Shown: positions 1-8,796, counted from the first letter of the stretch. The stretch is DNA of 64,000 nucleotides from an uncultured Bacteroidota bacterium (GCA_903850915.1 CAINMV010000029.1:62001-126000), one strand, 5' to 3'. A program made the numbers and translations. The notes: generated from the letters alone by a model not told the origin.

Positions 1-41
1 ATTGAAGTCAGAAATAATAGTATAACAACACGTTAGTTTTG
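1..41 (+). promoter_or_regulatory. ric promoter: FNR-like box cut by the window edge plus -7 element
   Basis: A perfect Bacteroidota -7 element, TAGTTTTG (TAnnTTTG), lies at 34-41, 28 bases before the ric start codon. The right half-site GTCAG is at 7-11 and AT at 1-2 fits the end of a left half-site xTGAY. The box would then be centred at 4.5, exactly 33 nt before the centre of the -7 element, the same geometry as at the other promoters of this island. The first three bases of the left half lie outside the window, so the box is inferred. Confidence 0.6.
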
Positions 42-69
42 AAGCACAATAAATAATTAATTAAATATC

Positions 70-1008
70 ATGCAAAACTTTCTCGATGTAACATTACTTA
101 ATCCTAAACTAAAACATCCCACCATATTTCAAGCATTTGATAAACTAGCCATTGGGGAAGAATTTATAATTCACAATGACCACGACCCTAAACCTTTGTA
201 CTATGAGCTGATTGGTGAAAGAGGAAATGTATTCGAATGGAAATATATTGAGTCTGGACCATATTTTTGGAAAGTTAAAATATCAAAAAAATCCATTAAT
301 CAAGCTGAACCTTCTATAGGAGATTTGGTAGCACGTGATTTCAGAAAAGCAGAAATACTAAAGAAACATAACATCGACTTTTGTTGTGGTGGAAGAAAGA
401 CTATTTCGCAAGTGTGCGAAGAAAAAAACTTGAATTTAACTGCTATTCAAAATGAGTTAAATTTAATTCCAACAACTGCTATAAACAACCTAGATGATTT
501 TGATAGTTTAAGTTTAGAATTACTTGTTGATTATATTGTAGATAATCATCACAATTATGTCAAGAATTCTATTCCAATAATAATAGAATACACAAAGAAA
601 GTTTCACGAGTTCATGGCCAAAGGCATCCTGAAGTAGTTGTAATAGCAGATCTTTTCTTTAAAGTTACAATTGAATTACATGATCATATATTAAAGGAAG
701 AAAACATTCTGTTTCCATATATAAAAGCGATATTTAATAGTAATGATAACAAGACTATAGCTTCTAAAATAAAAGCAATTACAGTAATGGAACAAGAGCA
801 TGAAATGGTTGGAAATTTACTTAAAGAGATAAGGTCCCTATCCAACAACTACACTCCACCTGTCGATGCATGCACAACATTTAAATTATCATATTTAAAA
901 TTAAAAGAATTTGAAGAAGACTTACATTCGCATATTCATCTTGAAAACAATATCTTATTTCCAAAAACCATTGCTTTAGAAATACAAATTAGTGCTTTGC
1001 AACAATAA
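70..1008 (+). CDS. ric: Iron-sulfur cluster repair di-iron protein (RIC/ScdA/YtfE family) with extra N-terminal domain
   Basis: Proteins of this family repair Fe-S clusters damaged by nitric oxide or oxidants in the cytoplasm, using a hemerythrin-like di-iron site. Residues 1 to about 72 resemble a DUF2249-type domain. Residues about 80-135 are the ScdA N-terminal domain with its CCGG motif at 105-108. Residues about 150-300 are a hemerythrin HHE domain with repeated His/Glu ligand motifs (DNHHNYV, ELHDHILKEE, EQEHE, HSHIHLENN). At 312 residues it is longer than YtfE (about 220) because of the N-terminal domain. The start follows a well placed -7 element. It converges on the truncated haemoglobin gene with a 16 bp gap and no visible terminator. 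The position beside the nos operon fits a nitrosative stress role. Confidence 0.9.
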   Translation: MQNFLDVTLLNPKLKHPTIFQAFDKLAIGEEFIIHNDHDPKPLYYELIGERGNVFEWKYIESGPYFWKVKISKKSINQAEPSIGDLVARDFRKAEILKKHNIDFCCGGRKTISQVCEEKNLNLTAIQNELNLIPTTAINNLDDFDSLSLELLVDYIVDNHHNYVKNSIPIIIEYTKKVSRVHGQRHPEVVVIADLFFKVTIELHDHILKEENILFPYIKAIFNSNDNKTIASKIKAITVMEQEHEMVGNLLKEIRSLSNNYTPPVDACTTFKLSYLKLKEFEEDLHSHIHLENNILFPKTIALEIQISALQQ

Positions 1009-1024
1009 TTTAACTAAAGAATTA

Positions 1025-1396
1025 CTAACGAAAAATTTTAATTTGCATCACCGTTGCAATACTCTGAGCGCGTTGTTTAATTAAACTCGCTTTATCTCCT
1101 TCGAATAATTCATCTACCGAATCGTTAAAAAGTTGGTTCCACTGCTGAAAATGTTTCATTGTAAAAGGACTAATCGAATGAATTGCTGTATGTTGTAGCA
1201 TTGGGTTTCCATTATAGCTTCCAGAATAGAAAACCGCGTTCTCCCAAAAATCATACATTATAGGCAAATGTTGTGTCCAGTTTACTTTTACAACGTCGGT
1301 AAAAAAATATCCAATTGTTTCATCTGATTTTACTTTTTCATAAAATAAATCAACCAATCTTTCGATGTCAGTTCTATTCGCAATATCCTTTTTCAT
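1025..1396 (-). CDS. Group III truncated haemoglobin, last gene of the nos operon
   Basis: A 123-residue 2-on-2 globin, the normal length for the trHbIII (P) group. Alignment by eye with Campylobacter Ctb places the proximal haem ligand F8 at His69 (in NPMLQH) and the distal E7 at His43 (in WTQHLP). The motif KHFQQWNQLF and the terminal RAQSIA helix are typical. Such globins bind oxygen and NO in the cytoplasm and are often linked to NO detoxification or microaerobic growth; the exact activity here is unknown. The start codon follows the nosY stop by one base, so the gene is almost certainly cotranscribed with nos. It ends 16 bp from the convergent ric gene. Confidence 0.9.
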   Translation of the reverse strand: MKKDIANRTDIERLVDLFYEKVKSDETIGYFFTDVVKVNWTQHLPIMYDFWENAVFYSGSYNGNPMLQHTAIHSISPFTMKHFQQWNQLFNDSVDELFEGDKASLIKQRAQSIATVMQIKIFR

Positions 1397-1397
1397 T

Positions 1398-2165
1398 TTA
1401 CAAATCTTTATTTTTAAATTTAATCAACGATATATAAAATGGAACTATCGCCCATAGTAATAAAACAATAAAAGCAAAGAATAGCCCCATTTTAGTTCCG
1501 AAAAAATCTTTAAATACAGCACCTGTATATCCTAGCATAACCGACACATCTAGATGAAGTAAAATTAATATCCTAGATAAATCCACCGGATTAAAAGCAG
1601 TAAAAACAACCATCATTTTCTCAATGGGATATTCTACAAGTTGAAACATCATAAACAAGATAAGCCCATCAAATAAAATGGTAAAGAAAAGCCAAAGCAG
1701 AATTGAAATACCTATACCTTTTGCTTTGTCGCGGGTAATAATAGAGGCAAGAAAAGCCAAAGAAACAAAGACAGTAGAAACAAAAAAGCCTACAATCAAC
1801 ATCATAAAACCAACATCGGGAGGTGAATAAATTAAAATAGGAATGCCAGCTCCAATAAAATATGCCAAAAGTAATGACAACGTTAAACCTAAAAACAAGC
1901 TTGACCATATTTTTGATCGCCTAATTGGCTGACTTAAAAGCAATTCAATAAACTCAGCACTATTGTAAAGATAGATGGTAGAAAATACAATGGCAAACAA
2001 AGGAACCGTTAGCAAAACAACATTCAATAAAGATAGCAAACCTTTGGTATTATTATCCTCAAGACTAAAAACACTCCAAGAAAGAATTGACAATAAGACA
2101 GTATAAAACAAAATTATTTTATTTTTCAGAATATCTAAGATTATAAACTTAACTATTCTTTTCAT
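1398..2165 (-). CDS. nosY: NosY, ABC transporter permease of the NosDFY complex
   Basis: A 255-residue membrane protein with about six predicted transmembrane segments (near 12-30, 50-72, 95-112, 118-143, 150-175 and 225-247). The conserved segment with QPIRRSKIW after the second helix is typical of ABC-2 permeases of the NosY type. With NosF and NosD it forms a transporter-like machine in the inner membrane that supplies sulfur species or helps assemble the CuZ site of NosZ. It overlaps nosF by 17 bp and is followed one base later by the globin gene, consistent with tight translational coupling. Identification rests on topology and on its place directly after nosD-nosF. Confidence 0.92.
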   Translation of the reverse strand: MKRIVKFIILDILKNKIILFYTVLLSILSWSVFSLEDNNTKGLLSLLNVVLLTVPLFAIVFSTIYLYNSAEFIELLLSQPIRRSKIWSSLFLGLTLSLLLAYFIGAGIPILIYSPPDVGFMMLIVGFFVSTVFVSLAFLASIITRDKAKGIGISILLWLFFTILFDGLILFMMFQLVEYPIEKMMVVFTAFNPVDLSRILILLHLDVSVMLGYTGAVFKDFFGTKMGLFFAFIVLLLWAIVPFYISLIKFKNKDL

Positions 2166-2871
2166 TATTTTTATTTTTTAAAATAGTTGCTATTGCCTTT
2201 GAAATTTTATCCTCGCCAGTATCCGTTTTCAATTCAAGTATCGTTTTATGAAAATGGACAATTCCTTCCTGCATAAATACTACTTGCGTTACTAAATCAT
2301 CAAGCTCACTAAGAAGATGTGATGTAATCAAAATTAATTTGCCTTTTTGCTTTTCTGAAGTTATTTTTTCTTTAAATAGTTCAGAAGCTAGAGGATCTAA
2401 ACCAGCCGTTGGCTCATCTAAAATTAAAATATCTGCATTAAAAAGAAAGGCAATAACAGCACTAACTTTTTGAGTTGTCCCACCTGATAAAGTTCGCATA
2501 TGTTTACCTAGAATCTCATTCAATTTAAATTCATTAATTAGCACTTCATCTAACTTATTCCTTGAGTTTCTTATTTGCTTAATCATTTCACAAACAGCAC
2601 CAATACTCATATTATCTGGATATCTGCCAATTTGAGGCATATATCCAATATTACTTCGATACTCGTAGTTATTGCATATCGATTTTCCTTGCACCTGAAT
2701 CTCTCCATTATCAGGGATCACCATACCTAAAATTGATTTAATAAGTGTCGTCTTGCCACAACCATTTGGACCAATGAGAGCAATACATTCTCCTTTATTA
2801 AATGTCAAATTAATGTTTTTCAAAACTTCTAATTTGCCAAACTTTTTATATAAATCAGAAATTACAATCAT
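2149..2871 (-). CDS. nosF: NosF, ABC transporter ATPase
   Basis: A 240-residue ATP-binding cassette with Walker A GPNGCGKTT (about 34-42), Q-loop region GYMPQ, signature LSGGTTQK, Walker B ILILDEPTAGLD and the switch histidine in ITSHLLSEL. It powers the NosDFY complex needed for maturation of the CuZ centre of nitrous oxide reductase. The start codon overlaps the end of nosD by 4 bp (ATGA-type coupling), and the 3' end overlaps nosY by 17 bp. The length is slightly short compared with the usual 300 residues of NosF, as is common for clade II clusters. Confidence 0.93.
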   Translation of the reverse strand: MIVISDLYKKFGKLEVLKNINLTFNKGECIALIGPNGCGKTTLIKSILGMVIPDNGEIQVQGKSICNNYEYRSNIGYMPQIGRYPDNMSIGAVCEMIKQIRNSRNKLDEVLINEFKLNEILGKHMRTLSGGTTQKVSAVIAFLFNADILILDEPTAGLDPLASELFKEKITSEKQKGKLILITSHLLSELDDLVTQVVFMQEGIVHFHKTILELKTDTGEDKISKAIATILKNKNNEKNS

Positions 2872-4100
2872 AAAACAAGTGAATGCATTAATGGAGCATT
2901 ATCGATAAAGTCCTCTGGTGTTAAACTAGGTATTATCTTTTCTGATTTGTCGAGTAGTGAAACCATAAAACTTCTAAAAAGTAACATTGATGGCGGATTT
3001 TTTTCAACTATCATTGAAAATAGACTAAGCGGATGATACGGGATATCGCCAATTTTATTTTTATCCAAATCATATCCTTCATATTTGTCCCAATAATTAC
3101 CATTAAAACTATTCAGAACTAAGCTGCCATTGGTGCTTATATCAAAAGTGTTACCAACGAAATTGTTACATTTAACTTCATTTTCCATACAGCTTGCTTG
3201 AATTCTCATCCCCCAACCATTGGATAACAATACATTTCTTTCCACTTTAATTCTGCTTGTCCCTTCCATAAATATCCCAACTGTATTTTTATAAAAATGA
3301 TTGCCTGAAATATAGCTATCTGTAATCTCTTTTAGCATCAGTCCATAGGCAGCATCACCCCAGTTTTCAGTAAATGTATTATTGATCATCTTTACTTTAT
3401 GAGTAAACATTACCGCCACACCTGCTCCATTTTTTTTAAATACATTAGAAATATACGAATCATTATTAGAGAACATAAAGTGCAATCCATAGCGGATATT
3501 GAACTTAGAAATATTCCGCCAAATAATTGAGTTTGTAACAAACTCAAAATATATCCCATCACGATGACCCGAAACCAAATTTCCAATTATCTGAAGACTA
3601 TCGCTCTTCCAACAATGAATTCCATTTCCAATTTGTTGCTCCTCCGTTCCATTGGCTTCAATTTTATTACCTCTAATTATACACTTTTGACAATATTGTA
3701 AATAGATTCCAAAAAAATTATCGATTAGAATATTGTTAAAGATATTAACATTGTGACTATCATAAACTTTTATCCCGCAAGGATCATCTAAAGTAGCATA
3801 TCCTGAATTTTGTATTTTAAAACCTTGGATGGTTACATAATTCGCTTTAATGGAAACAACCTCATACTTGCCTTCACCATCCAACACGGGCGTACCAATA
3901 CCTTGTATAAAAACAGAGTGCTTAATAACTAAATTGCCTTCTTTATAAACATTAGGAAGTACGTATAACGTATCGTAATCTGAAGAAACAAGCAACGCCT
4001 CTTTTATTGAATGAAATTCTTTACCTACACCAACTTCAAGCTTCCTAGCCAAACCAAGCATTGGATAAATTATAATAAAAATAAAAACGAGAATCCTCAA
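2868..4100 (-). CDS. nosD: NosD, periplasmic beta-helix copper/sulfur maturation protein
   Basis: A 410-residue protein with a signal peptide (about 1-18, hydrophobic FIFIIIYPMLGLA) followed by a right-handed parallel beta-helix of NosD/CASH repeats. Coils with the pattern N-x-(I/F)-x-x-N-x-(I/F) run from about residue 60 to 330, and the C-terminal NYWDKYEGYDLDKNKIGD motif is a hallmark of NosD. In the nos pathway NosD sits on the periplasmic face of NosFY and takes part in building the tetranuclear copper-sulfide centre of NosZ. It starts 4 bp after the nosL fusion stop and overlaps nosF by 4 bp. Family assignment is firm from sequence and context. Confidence 0.94.
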   Translation of the reverse strand: MRILVFIFIIIYPMLGLARKLEVGVGKEFHSIKEALLVSSDYDTLYVLPNVYKEGNLVIKHSVFIQGIGTPVLDGEGKYEVVSIKANYVTIQGFKIQNSGYATLDDPCGIKVYDSHNVNIFNNILIDNFFGIYLQYCQKCIIRGNKIEANGTEEQQIGNGIHCWKSDSLQIIGNLVSGHRDGIYFEFVTNSIIWRNISKFNIRYGLHFMFSNNDSYISNVFKKNGAGVAVMFTHKVKMINNTFTENWGDAAYGLMLKEITDSYISGNHFYKNTVGIFMEGTSRIKVERNVLLSNGWGMRIQASCMENEVKCNNFVGNTFDISTNGSLVLNSFNGNYWDKYEGYDLDKNKIGDIPYHPLSLFSMIVEKNPPSMLLFRSFMVSLLDKSEKIIPSLTPEDFIDNAPLMHSLVL

Positions 4101-4104
4101 TATA

Positions 4105-5121
4105 TTACAGATTTAAATTGTTTAAACTCACAGATTTCGCATTCATGGAATTCAAATATATTAGTGCACTATCCTTGCTAGAAAATCCGATGGTGTTGCC
4201 TCTCATCGGGCTTTGAATTTTACCACCTGAAACAAAAAAAACAAGAGAAGCTTTAGTTAGTTTGTAAGGTCTTAAAAAATCACTTATATAAATATTTTCA
4301 GTATTTAACTTCTCATGATTTTCTTTTTTGAATTTCACCAAACAGCCTAAATCGTCGAACATATAAACTTTACCTTTGGATGTTATTACCTCACATGTAA
4401 ATCGAAGATCAGTAATCATCATATTGCAATAATCACAATTATCCAAATTAACTTTAATATGTTGCGGGAGATTTTCAGAACATGACGATTCTCCAATTAA
4501 TATGCCTACTAAAAAAATAAGACTTAGCTTTTTAAGCTTTTTAAAAACAAGCGTGGCCCTAGCTTCCAAAAAATTCGCGATCAACATTAGAATGCCACTT
4601 GAAATAAATAGCCAACCACCAATATCAGGTACTGAGTATGCACCAAAATTCAGAAGCTGTTTAAATCCGATTAATGGAGGTTGATAAGCCATTCCAGGAA
4701 CTATTATAGCTGCATTTGGATTTAAATCGTGGCCATAATTATATTCCCACCTCCAGAAATCAATCAAGGCTATAATTCCAAAAAATACGAATAATGAAAA
4801 AACCAAAACTAAGAGCTTCTTACTTCCTATTATCGCGGCAACTAACGTTATTAAAACATAAAATGAAATAACATACGTTAAAATAGAGAACTCTATAAAG
4901 TCTTTCGTATGTAGTGTTTTCATCCCTATATAATGATTTAAACCATTTATGATTTCCAGATCTCCAGATATTTTATCGGCATAAATTTTCAGACACAATC
5001 CTTCTGGATACTGAGGGGCATCCAACTCGATTCTCCAAATAGGTGTGAAAATCGAAACCAATAAAAGGATAGCGGCAACTCCTAATAGAATCCTAGAACT
5101 TCTTGATATCTTTTTATTCAT
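4105..5121 (-). CDS. nosL: Fusion of a multi-pass membrane domain with NosL copper chaperone
   Basis: The 338-residue product has two parts. Residues 1-200 hold about four membrane segments (near 11-27, 80-99, 102-121 and 169-186) around an extracytoplasmic loop. A further hydrophobic stretch at 199-210 leads into ESSC (Cys214), which resembles the lipobox of a free NosL lipoprotein. Residues about 222-330 are the NosL domain with the copper motif C229-x2-C232-x-M234 and the MFDDLGC segment. NosL binds Cu(I) and delivers it to NosZ. I chose the ATG at 5121 because an in-frame extension would read through the nosZ terminator and end of nosZ. The gene follows a strong intrinsic terminator, so its level is probably lower than nosZ. 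A separate membrane protein beside NosL is common; a single chain is less so. Confidence 0.85.
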   Translation of the reverse strand: MNKKISRSSRILLGVAAILLLVSIFTPIWRIELDAPQYPEGLCLKIYADKISGDLEIINGLNHYIGMKTLHTKDFIEFSILTYVISFYVLITLVAAIIGSKKLLVLVFSLFVFFGIIALIDFWRWEYNYGHDLNPNAAIIVPGMAYQPPLIGFKQLLNFGAYSVPDIGGWLFISSGILMLIANFLEARATLVFKKLKKLSLIFLVGILIGESSCSENLPQHIKVNLDNCDYCNMMITDLRFTCEVITSKGKVYMFDDLGCLVKFKKENHEKLNTENIYISDFLRPYKLTKASLVFFVSGGKIQSPMRGNTIGFSSKDSALIYLNSMNAKSVSLNNLNL

Positions 5122-5135
5122 AAAACAAGAGGAAT

Positions 5136-5175
5136 AAAAAAAGGGAGCATGTGGATTTTCACTTAGCTCCCTTTT
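5136..5175 (-). terminator. Intrinsic terminator between nosZ and nosL
   Basis: On the minus strand, 10 bases after the nosZ stop, a perfect 10 bp stem (5166-5175 with 5139-5148, arms AAAAGGGAGC and GCTCCCTTTT) with a 17 nt loop runs into a T-rich tract (5142 down to 5136). It should end most transcripts after nosZ and let only part continue into nosL-D-F-Y-globin. No separate promoter for nosL was evident in the 64 bp gap. Confidence 0.8.
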
Positions 5176-5185
5176 ATTAAGTAAA

Positions 5186-7168
5186 TTATTTAGTTTCGGC
5201 TTTAGGCAAATTTGTACCAACGCTAAATTGAATTGGAACATTACTACCCTTTGGCGATACACGAATATAACCTTGCATTTCTTGATGCAATGCACTGCAA
5301 AAATCCGAACAATACATAGGAAATATGCCAACTTTATCAGGAGTCCATTTCAATGTAGTGGTCTCTCCTGGCATAATTAACAATTCTGAATTTGAAGCGC
5401 CTTTAACGGCAAAACCATGCGGAACATCCCAATCTTGTTCTAAATTGGTTACATGAAAATAAACTTCATCACCCATCTTAATGCCTTCTATATTGTCAGG
5501 TGCAAAATGCGACCGAATAGAAGTCATATAAACATGCACCTTGTTGCCTTCACGTACCACCTTAGCATCTGCTTCACTTTTCGTGACAAAAGGATTCATA
5601 TTGTCTTCAATTTTGAAAATCTTAATTTGATTTTTCGTAATTAATTCAGCTGGTGCAGCTTGCGCATAGTGTGGCTCACCAATGGTAGGAAAATCAAGAA
5701 TCATTTGCATTTTATCTCCACTAATGTCAAAAAGCTGGGCACTTTGAGCCAATTCAGGTCCGGTAGGCAAATACCGATCTTTAGTGATTTTATTGTATGC
5801 AATCAAATATTTCCCAAATGGCTTTTTAGTATCGCCACCTGGAATACATAGGTGACCAACCGAATAGAAGGTAGGAACACGATCTAACACTTTCAAATCT
5901 TTGATATTCCACTTCACGACTTCAGAGGAAACAAAGAAAGAGGTATAGGCATTTCCTTTACCATCAAACTCAGTATGCAAAGGGCCTAATCCTGGTTTTT
6001 TTACTTCACCATATAATGCGGCTTCATACTTAATTACATTTATACCTTCAAATTGACCATCGAAGGCCTTGTCGGCAATAGCTTTTTGTATTTTATCAAA
6101 ACTAAAAACTGGAATTAACGCAGCAAGTTTGCCACTACCTACGATATATTCACCTGTAGGATCCACATCACAACCATGAGGCGATTTAGGACAAGGCATC
6201 ATATAACATATATCGGAAAACTCTTTCGTATCTAGAACTAACACCTCATTTTTCATTTCTGAAGTTGCAGTATGTGTAATATCACTATAAACATTATGTA
6301 CATATTTCACTGGAGTTTTTTTACCTTTTCCTGCTTTTATATACTCTTCCGCCTTCTTCCAATTCACTGCCATAATAAAGTCTTTGTCTTTCTGAGATGC
6401 ATTAACCTCTAATAATGTATTTGCTTGTTCAGTATTATAACAAGAGAAAAAGAACCATCCGTGTGATTTACCTTTGCCTGCGTGACTCAAATCAAAATTA
6501 ACACCTGGACATTCTAATTGAAATGCGATTTCCATTTTTCCATCCTCTTTACCTACGCTTATAAAACTAAGGTAGCCTTTGAAATTTTGTTTGTAGGAGT
6601 TAATAGGTACGTCTCCATTAGCGTTATCAGCTGGAACACTAAAACGCGTTCCAGCAACAACATATTCCGTATTTTCCGTAATGAATGGAGATGAATGATT
6701 GCCTGCAGAATTTGGTAACTCTATAATTTCTGCCGTACGAAATGTTTTCAAATCAATACGAGCCACTCGGGGAGTGTTATTAGCATTGCCAAACACCCAA
6801 CGACCATCGACCTCGCCATTGGTTTGCGACATCTCTGTATGATGCAAATCATCCCAAGGCACGAAACCATGAGATGTGTTTAGCATAGGTTTTGTTTCTT
6901 CGCTAAAACCCCAACCCTTTTCAGGATCGACAGCGAAAACGGGAATCACCCTTAACAAACGACCACTTGGTAAACCATAGCAACTCATCTGTCCGCTGAA
7001 ACCACCACTTACAAAGTTGTAGAATTGATCGTATTTGCCAGGAGCAACATACGTTTTAGAAGCAGCATCCCCACTTACCGCATTCCCGGTATTATTAGGC
7101 CTGCAAGAATTAAAAGCAGTAGTCAACAATAAAGTACATACTGCAATGGCAAATAATTTAATTTTCAT
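5186..7168 (-). CDS. nosZ: Nitrous oxide reductase NosZ, clade II (Sec-exported)
   Basis: This periplasmic enzyme reduces N2O to N2, the last step of denitrification. The 660-residue protein has a Sec-type signal (1 to about 21) without a twin-arginine motif, which marks the atypical clade II. The beta-propeller shows CuZ-site features: DDLHHTEMS with His109 and His110, plus HGCDVD, GPLHTEFDG, YSVGHLC and EPHYAQ. The C-terminal cupredoxin domain has the CuA motif C620-x3-C624-x3-H628-x2-M631. Length is normal. It starts 11 bp after the cytochrome c gene, so both share one promoter, and ends at an intrinsic terminator. The absence of nosR and of nitrite or NO reductase genes here fits a clade II N2O consumer that may not be a complete denitrifier. 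Confidence 0.97.
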   Translation of the reverse strand: MKIKLFAIAVCTLLLTTAFNSCRPNNTGNAVSGDAASKTYVAPGKYDQFYNFVSGGFSGQMSCYGLPSGRLLRVIPVFAVDPEKGWGFSEETKPMLNTSHGFVPWDDLHHTEMSQTNGEVDGRWVFGNANNTPRVARIDLKTFRTAEIIELPNSAGNHSSPFITENTEYVVAGTRFSVPADNANGDVPINSYKQNFKGYLSFISVGKEDGKMEIAFQLECPGVNFDLSHAGKGKSHGWFFFSCYNTEQANTLLEVNASQKDKDFIMAVNWKKAEEYIKAGKGKKTPVKYVHNVYSDITHTATSEMKNEVLVLDTKEFSDICYMMPCPKSPHGCDVDPTGEYIVGSGKLAALIPVFSFDKIQKAIADKAFDGQFEGINVIKYEAALYGEVKKPGLGPLHTEFDGKGNAYTSFFVSSEVVKWNIKDLKVLDRVPTFYSVGHLCIPGGDTKKPFGKYLIAYNKITKDRYLPTGPELAQSAQLFDISGDKMQMILDFPTIGEPHYAQAAPAELITKNQIKIFKIEDNMNPFVTKSEADAKVVREGNKVHVYMTSIRSHFAPDNIEGIKMGDEVYFHVTNLEQDWDVPHGFAVKGASNSELLIMPGETTTLKWTPDKVGIFPMYCSDFCSALHQEMQGYIRVSPKGSNVPIQFSVGTNLPKAETK

Positions 7169-7179
7169 GATATAGATAT

Positions 7180-7656
7180 TTAATTAGCGTTGTCGTTTTT
7201 ACGAAGTAATTCCAATAATGAACGTGCATCATCGTCAGATAAATTTTGATTTGGCATACGAACTAAACAAAGTTCCAACATAGCCTGTGCCTCAGGATCT
7301 TTGTCAATCATCGGATTCGGATTTGTAATAAAATTCATAATCCATTGTGGAGTTCTTCTTTTTGTAACCCCTTTCCAACCTGGGCCAACCAATTTCTCTG
7401 CTGTCACCTTATGGCAAGAAACGCATTTTACACTAGCGATTTTTTCACCAGAAGCGGCCATAGTTGCGTCAACAGTTTCTGCGACTTTCACATTTTCAGC
7501 AGTAAACTTTCCTTCACCTCGTGTCGCATCATAGGCAGGAGCGCCTTCCTGAACCATGCTTTTAACAGGTTCATTGGAATTAGAATTTTGTGAATTGCCA
7601 CAGCCGTAGACAGATGCTATGATGACAATGGACGTAATTGTAAATAAATTTTTCAT
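7180..7656 (-). CDS. Monohaem cytochrome c lipoprotein, probable electron donor to NosZ
   Basis: A 158-residue protein with a lipoprotein signal ending in SVYGC (Cys19 as the lipid site), a low-complexity Asn/Ser linker, and a class I cytochrome c domain. The haem motif is C78-x2-C81-H82, and Met134 in VRMPNQ is the likely sixth ligand. It would sit on the periplasmic face of the inner membrane, or on the outer membrane, and pass electrons to NosZ. I chose the ATG at 7656 rather than an upstream in-frame ATG because the lipoprotein signal starts there and the upstream start overlaps the inferred promoter. It is the first gene of the nos operon, 11 bp before nosZ. Confidence 0.9.
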   Translation of the reverse strand: MKNLFTITSIVIIASVYGCGNSQNSNSNEPVKSMVQEGAPAYDATRGEGKFTAENVKVAETVDATMAASGEKIASVKCVSCHKVTAEKLVGPGWKGVTKRRTPQWIMNFITNPNPMIDKDPEAQAMLELCLVRMPNQNLSDDDARSLLELLRKNDNAN

Positions 7657-7688
7657 GAATGGATTTTTGTAAGGTTTAAAATAGGATT

Positions 7689-7732
7689 CAAAATAAATAC
7701 ACGGTTCGCGCCTCATTTATGACTTGAGTCAT
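7689..7732 (-). promoter_or_regulatory. nos operon promoter: FNR-like box and -7 element
   Basis: The box ATGAC-TTGA-GTCAT at 7719-7732 is a perfect 5 bp inverted repeat with a 4 nt spacer. Centred 33 nt downstream on the minus strand is TTATTTTG (7696 down to 7689), one mismatch from TAnnTTTG. The implied start of transcription is near 7683, about 27 nt before the cytochrome c ATG. The 7657-7878 gap between cbpA and this operon holds nothing else that I recognise. Confidence 0.75.
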
Positions 7733-7878
7733 ATCATTACAATAATTATTTTAGACACATAAATATGAGAAAATTTTCAAAAAAAGAACAGCCAAAAAGC
7801 TTTTGGATAATCATGAGAAATAGCAAGAAATTAAAAGAAATATGCAGTGCTAATTTTTAGCTAAGGAAAAAAATCAAT

Positions 7879-8796
7879 TTAATCTTTGGCTATTGAATTT
7901 AGCTTTGATAACTCATTCCACAATTCGATTTCTTTCTGAGAACTATTTTTAGGAACTTTGATATACAGCAAAGCATACAAATCACCAAATTCATTTTCCT
8001 TTCCATAACGAGGCATTCCCATACCTTTAATGCGAAGAACGCTGCCCGAATCTGTTTCCTTAGCAACATTAATTTTAACGGGATTTCGCAATGTGTTAAC
8101 TATTGTTTTCCCACCCAATAAAGCAGTAAAAACATCGACAAAAATATCACAATATAAATCGTCCTCTTTTCTTTTAAATATCGAATGTGAATTTAGATGA
8201 ACTGTAATATAAATATCACCATTGGCTCCTCCGTTGGCTCCTTTGCCACCTTTATCGCGAACACGCAAAACCTGACCTTCTTTAATGCCCGGTTTTAAAT
8301 TCATGTTTAACTTCTGTTCACGAAGTTCCAACTGGCGTGAAGTTCCAGTATATGCTTCCTCTAAGGTAAGGGTTACTTCAGCTTGATAATCTTGACCTTT
8401 AGTTGGTCGTGTTTGACGTTGTTGCCGACCTCCAAAAATATTCTCGAAGAAATCCGAAAAGTCACCATCGTGATTATTCCCCCGTTGCGATTGCCGTCCA
8501 CTATTGTTAGTCCATTTCGACCAATCGAAACCTTGTCCATGACTACCACCTTGAGGCCCAGATTGTTTGAAATTATTCCAATTCTCCCCTAACTCATCGT
8601 ATCTTTTCCGCTTTTCAGCGTCGCTTAATACTTCATTGGCTTCATTTACCTCTTTAAACTTTTCTTCTGCCACTTTATCATTCTGATTTTTATCAGGATG
8701 GAATTTAATAGCAAGTTTGCGATACGCCTTTTTTATCTCCGCACTATCCGCATTTTTCGAAACACCTAGAATTTTATAATAGTCTTTGTAATCCAT
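7879..8796 (-). CDS. cbpA: DnaJ-like co-chaperone of the CbpA type
   Basis: A 305-residue J-domain protein: J domain at 1-70 with the HPD motif at 33-35, a Gly/Gln-rich linker (about 75-130), then the two beta-barrel substrate-binding domains of the DnaJ C-terminal family (about 135-295). The cysteine zinc-finger region of true DnaJ is absent, which fits CbpA. CbpA-type proteins stimulate DnaK and support protein quality control in stress and stationary phase. The gene follows uspA by 39 bp on the same strand and is probably cotranscribed under the uspA promoter, hence under the FNR-like boxes. The C-terminus is complete. Confidence 0.9.
   Translation of the reverse strand: MDYKDYYKILGVSKNADSAEIKKAYRKLAIKFHPDKNQNDKVAEEKFKEVNEANEVLSDAEKRKRYDELGENWNNFKQSGPQGGSHGQGFDWSKWTNNSGRQSQRGNNHDGDFSDFFENIFGGRQQRQTRPTKGQDYQAEVTLTLEEAYTGTSRQLELREQKLNMNLKPGIKEGQVLRVRDKGGKGANGGANGDIYITVHLNSHSIFKRKEDDLYCDIFVDVFTALLGGKTIVNTLRNPVKINVAKETDSGSVLRIKGMGMPRYGKENEFGDLYALLYIKVPKNSSQKEIELWNELSKLNSIAKD

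Noticed and set aside
5186-7168. Twin-arginine (Tat) signal on NosZ
   Set aside because: The N-terminus has Lys residues and a plain hydrophobic stretch but no RR motif, so it is the Sec-type clade II form.
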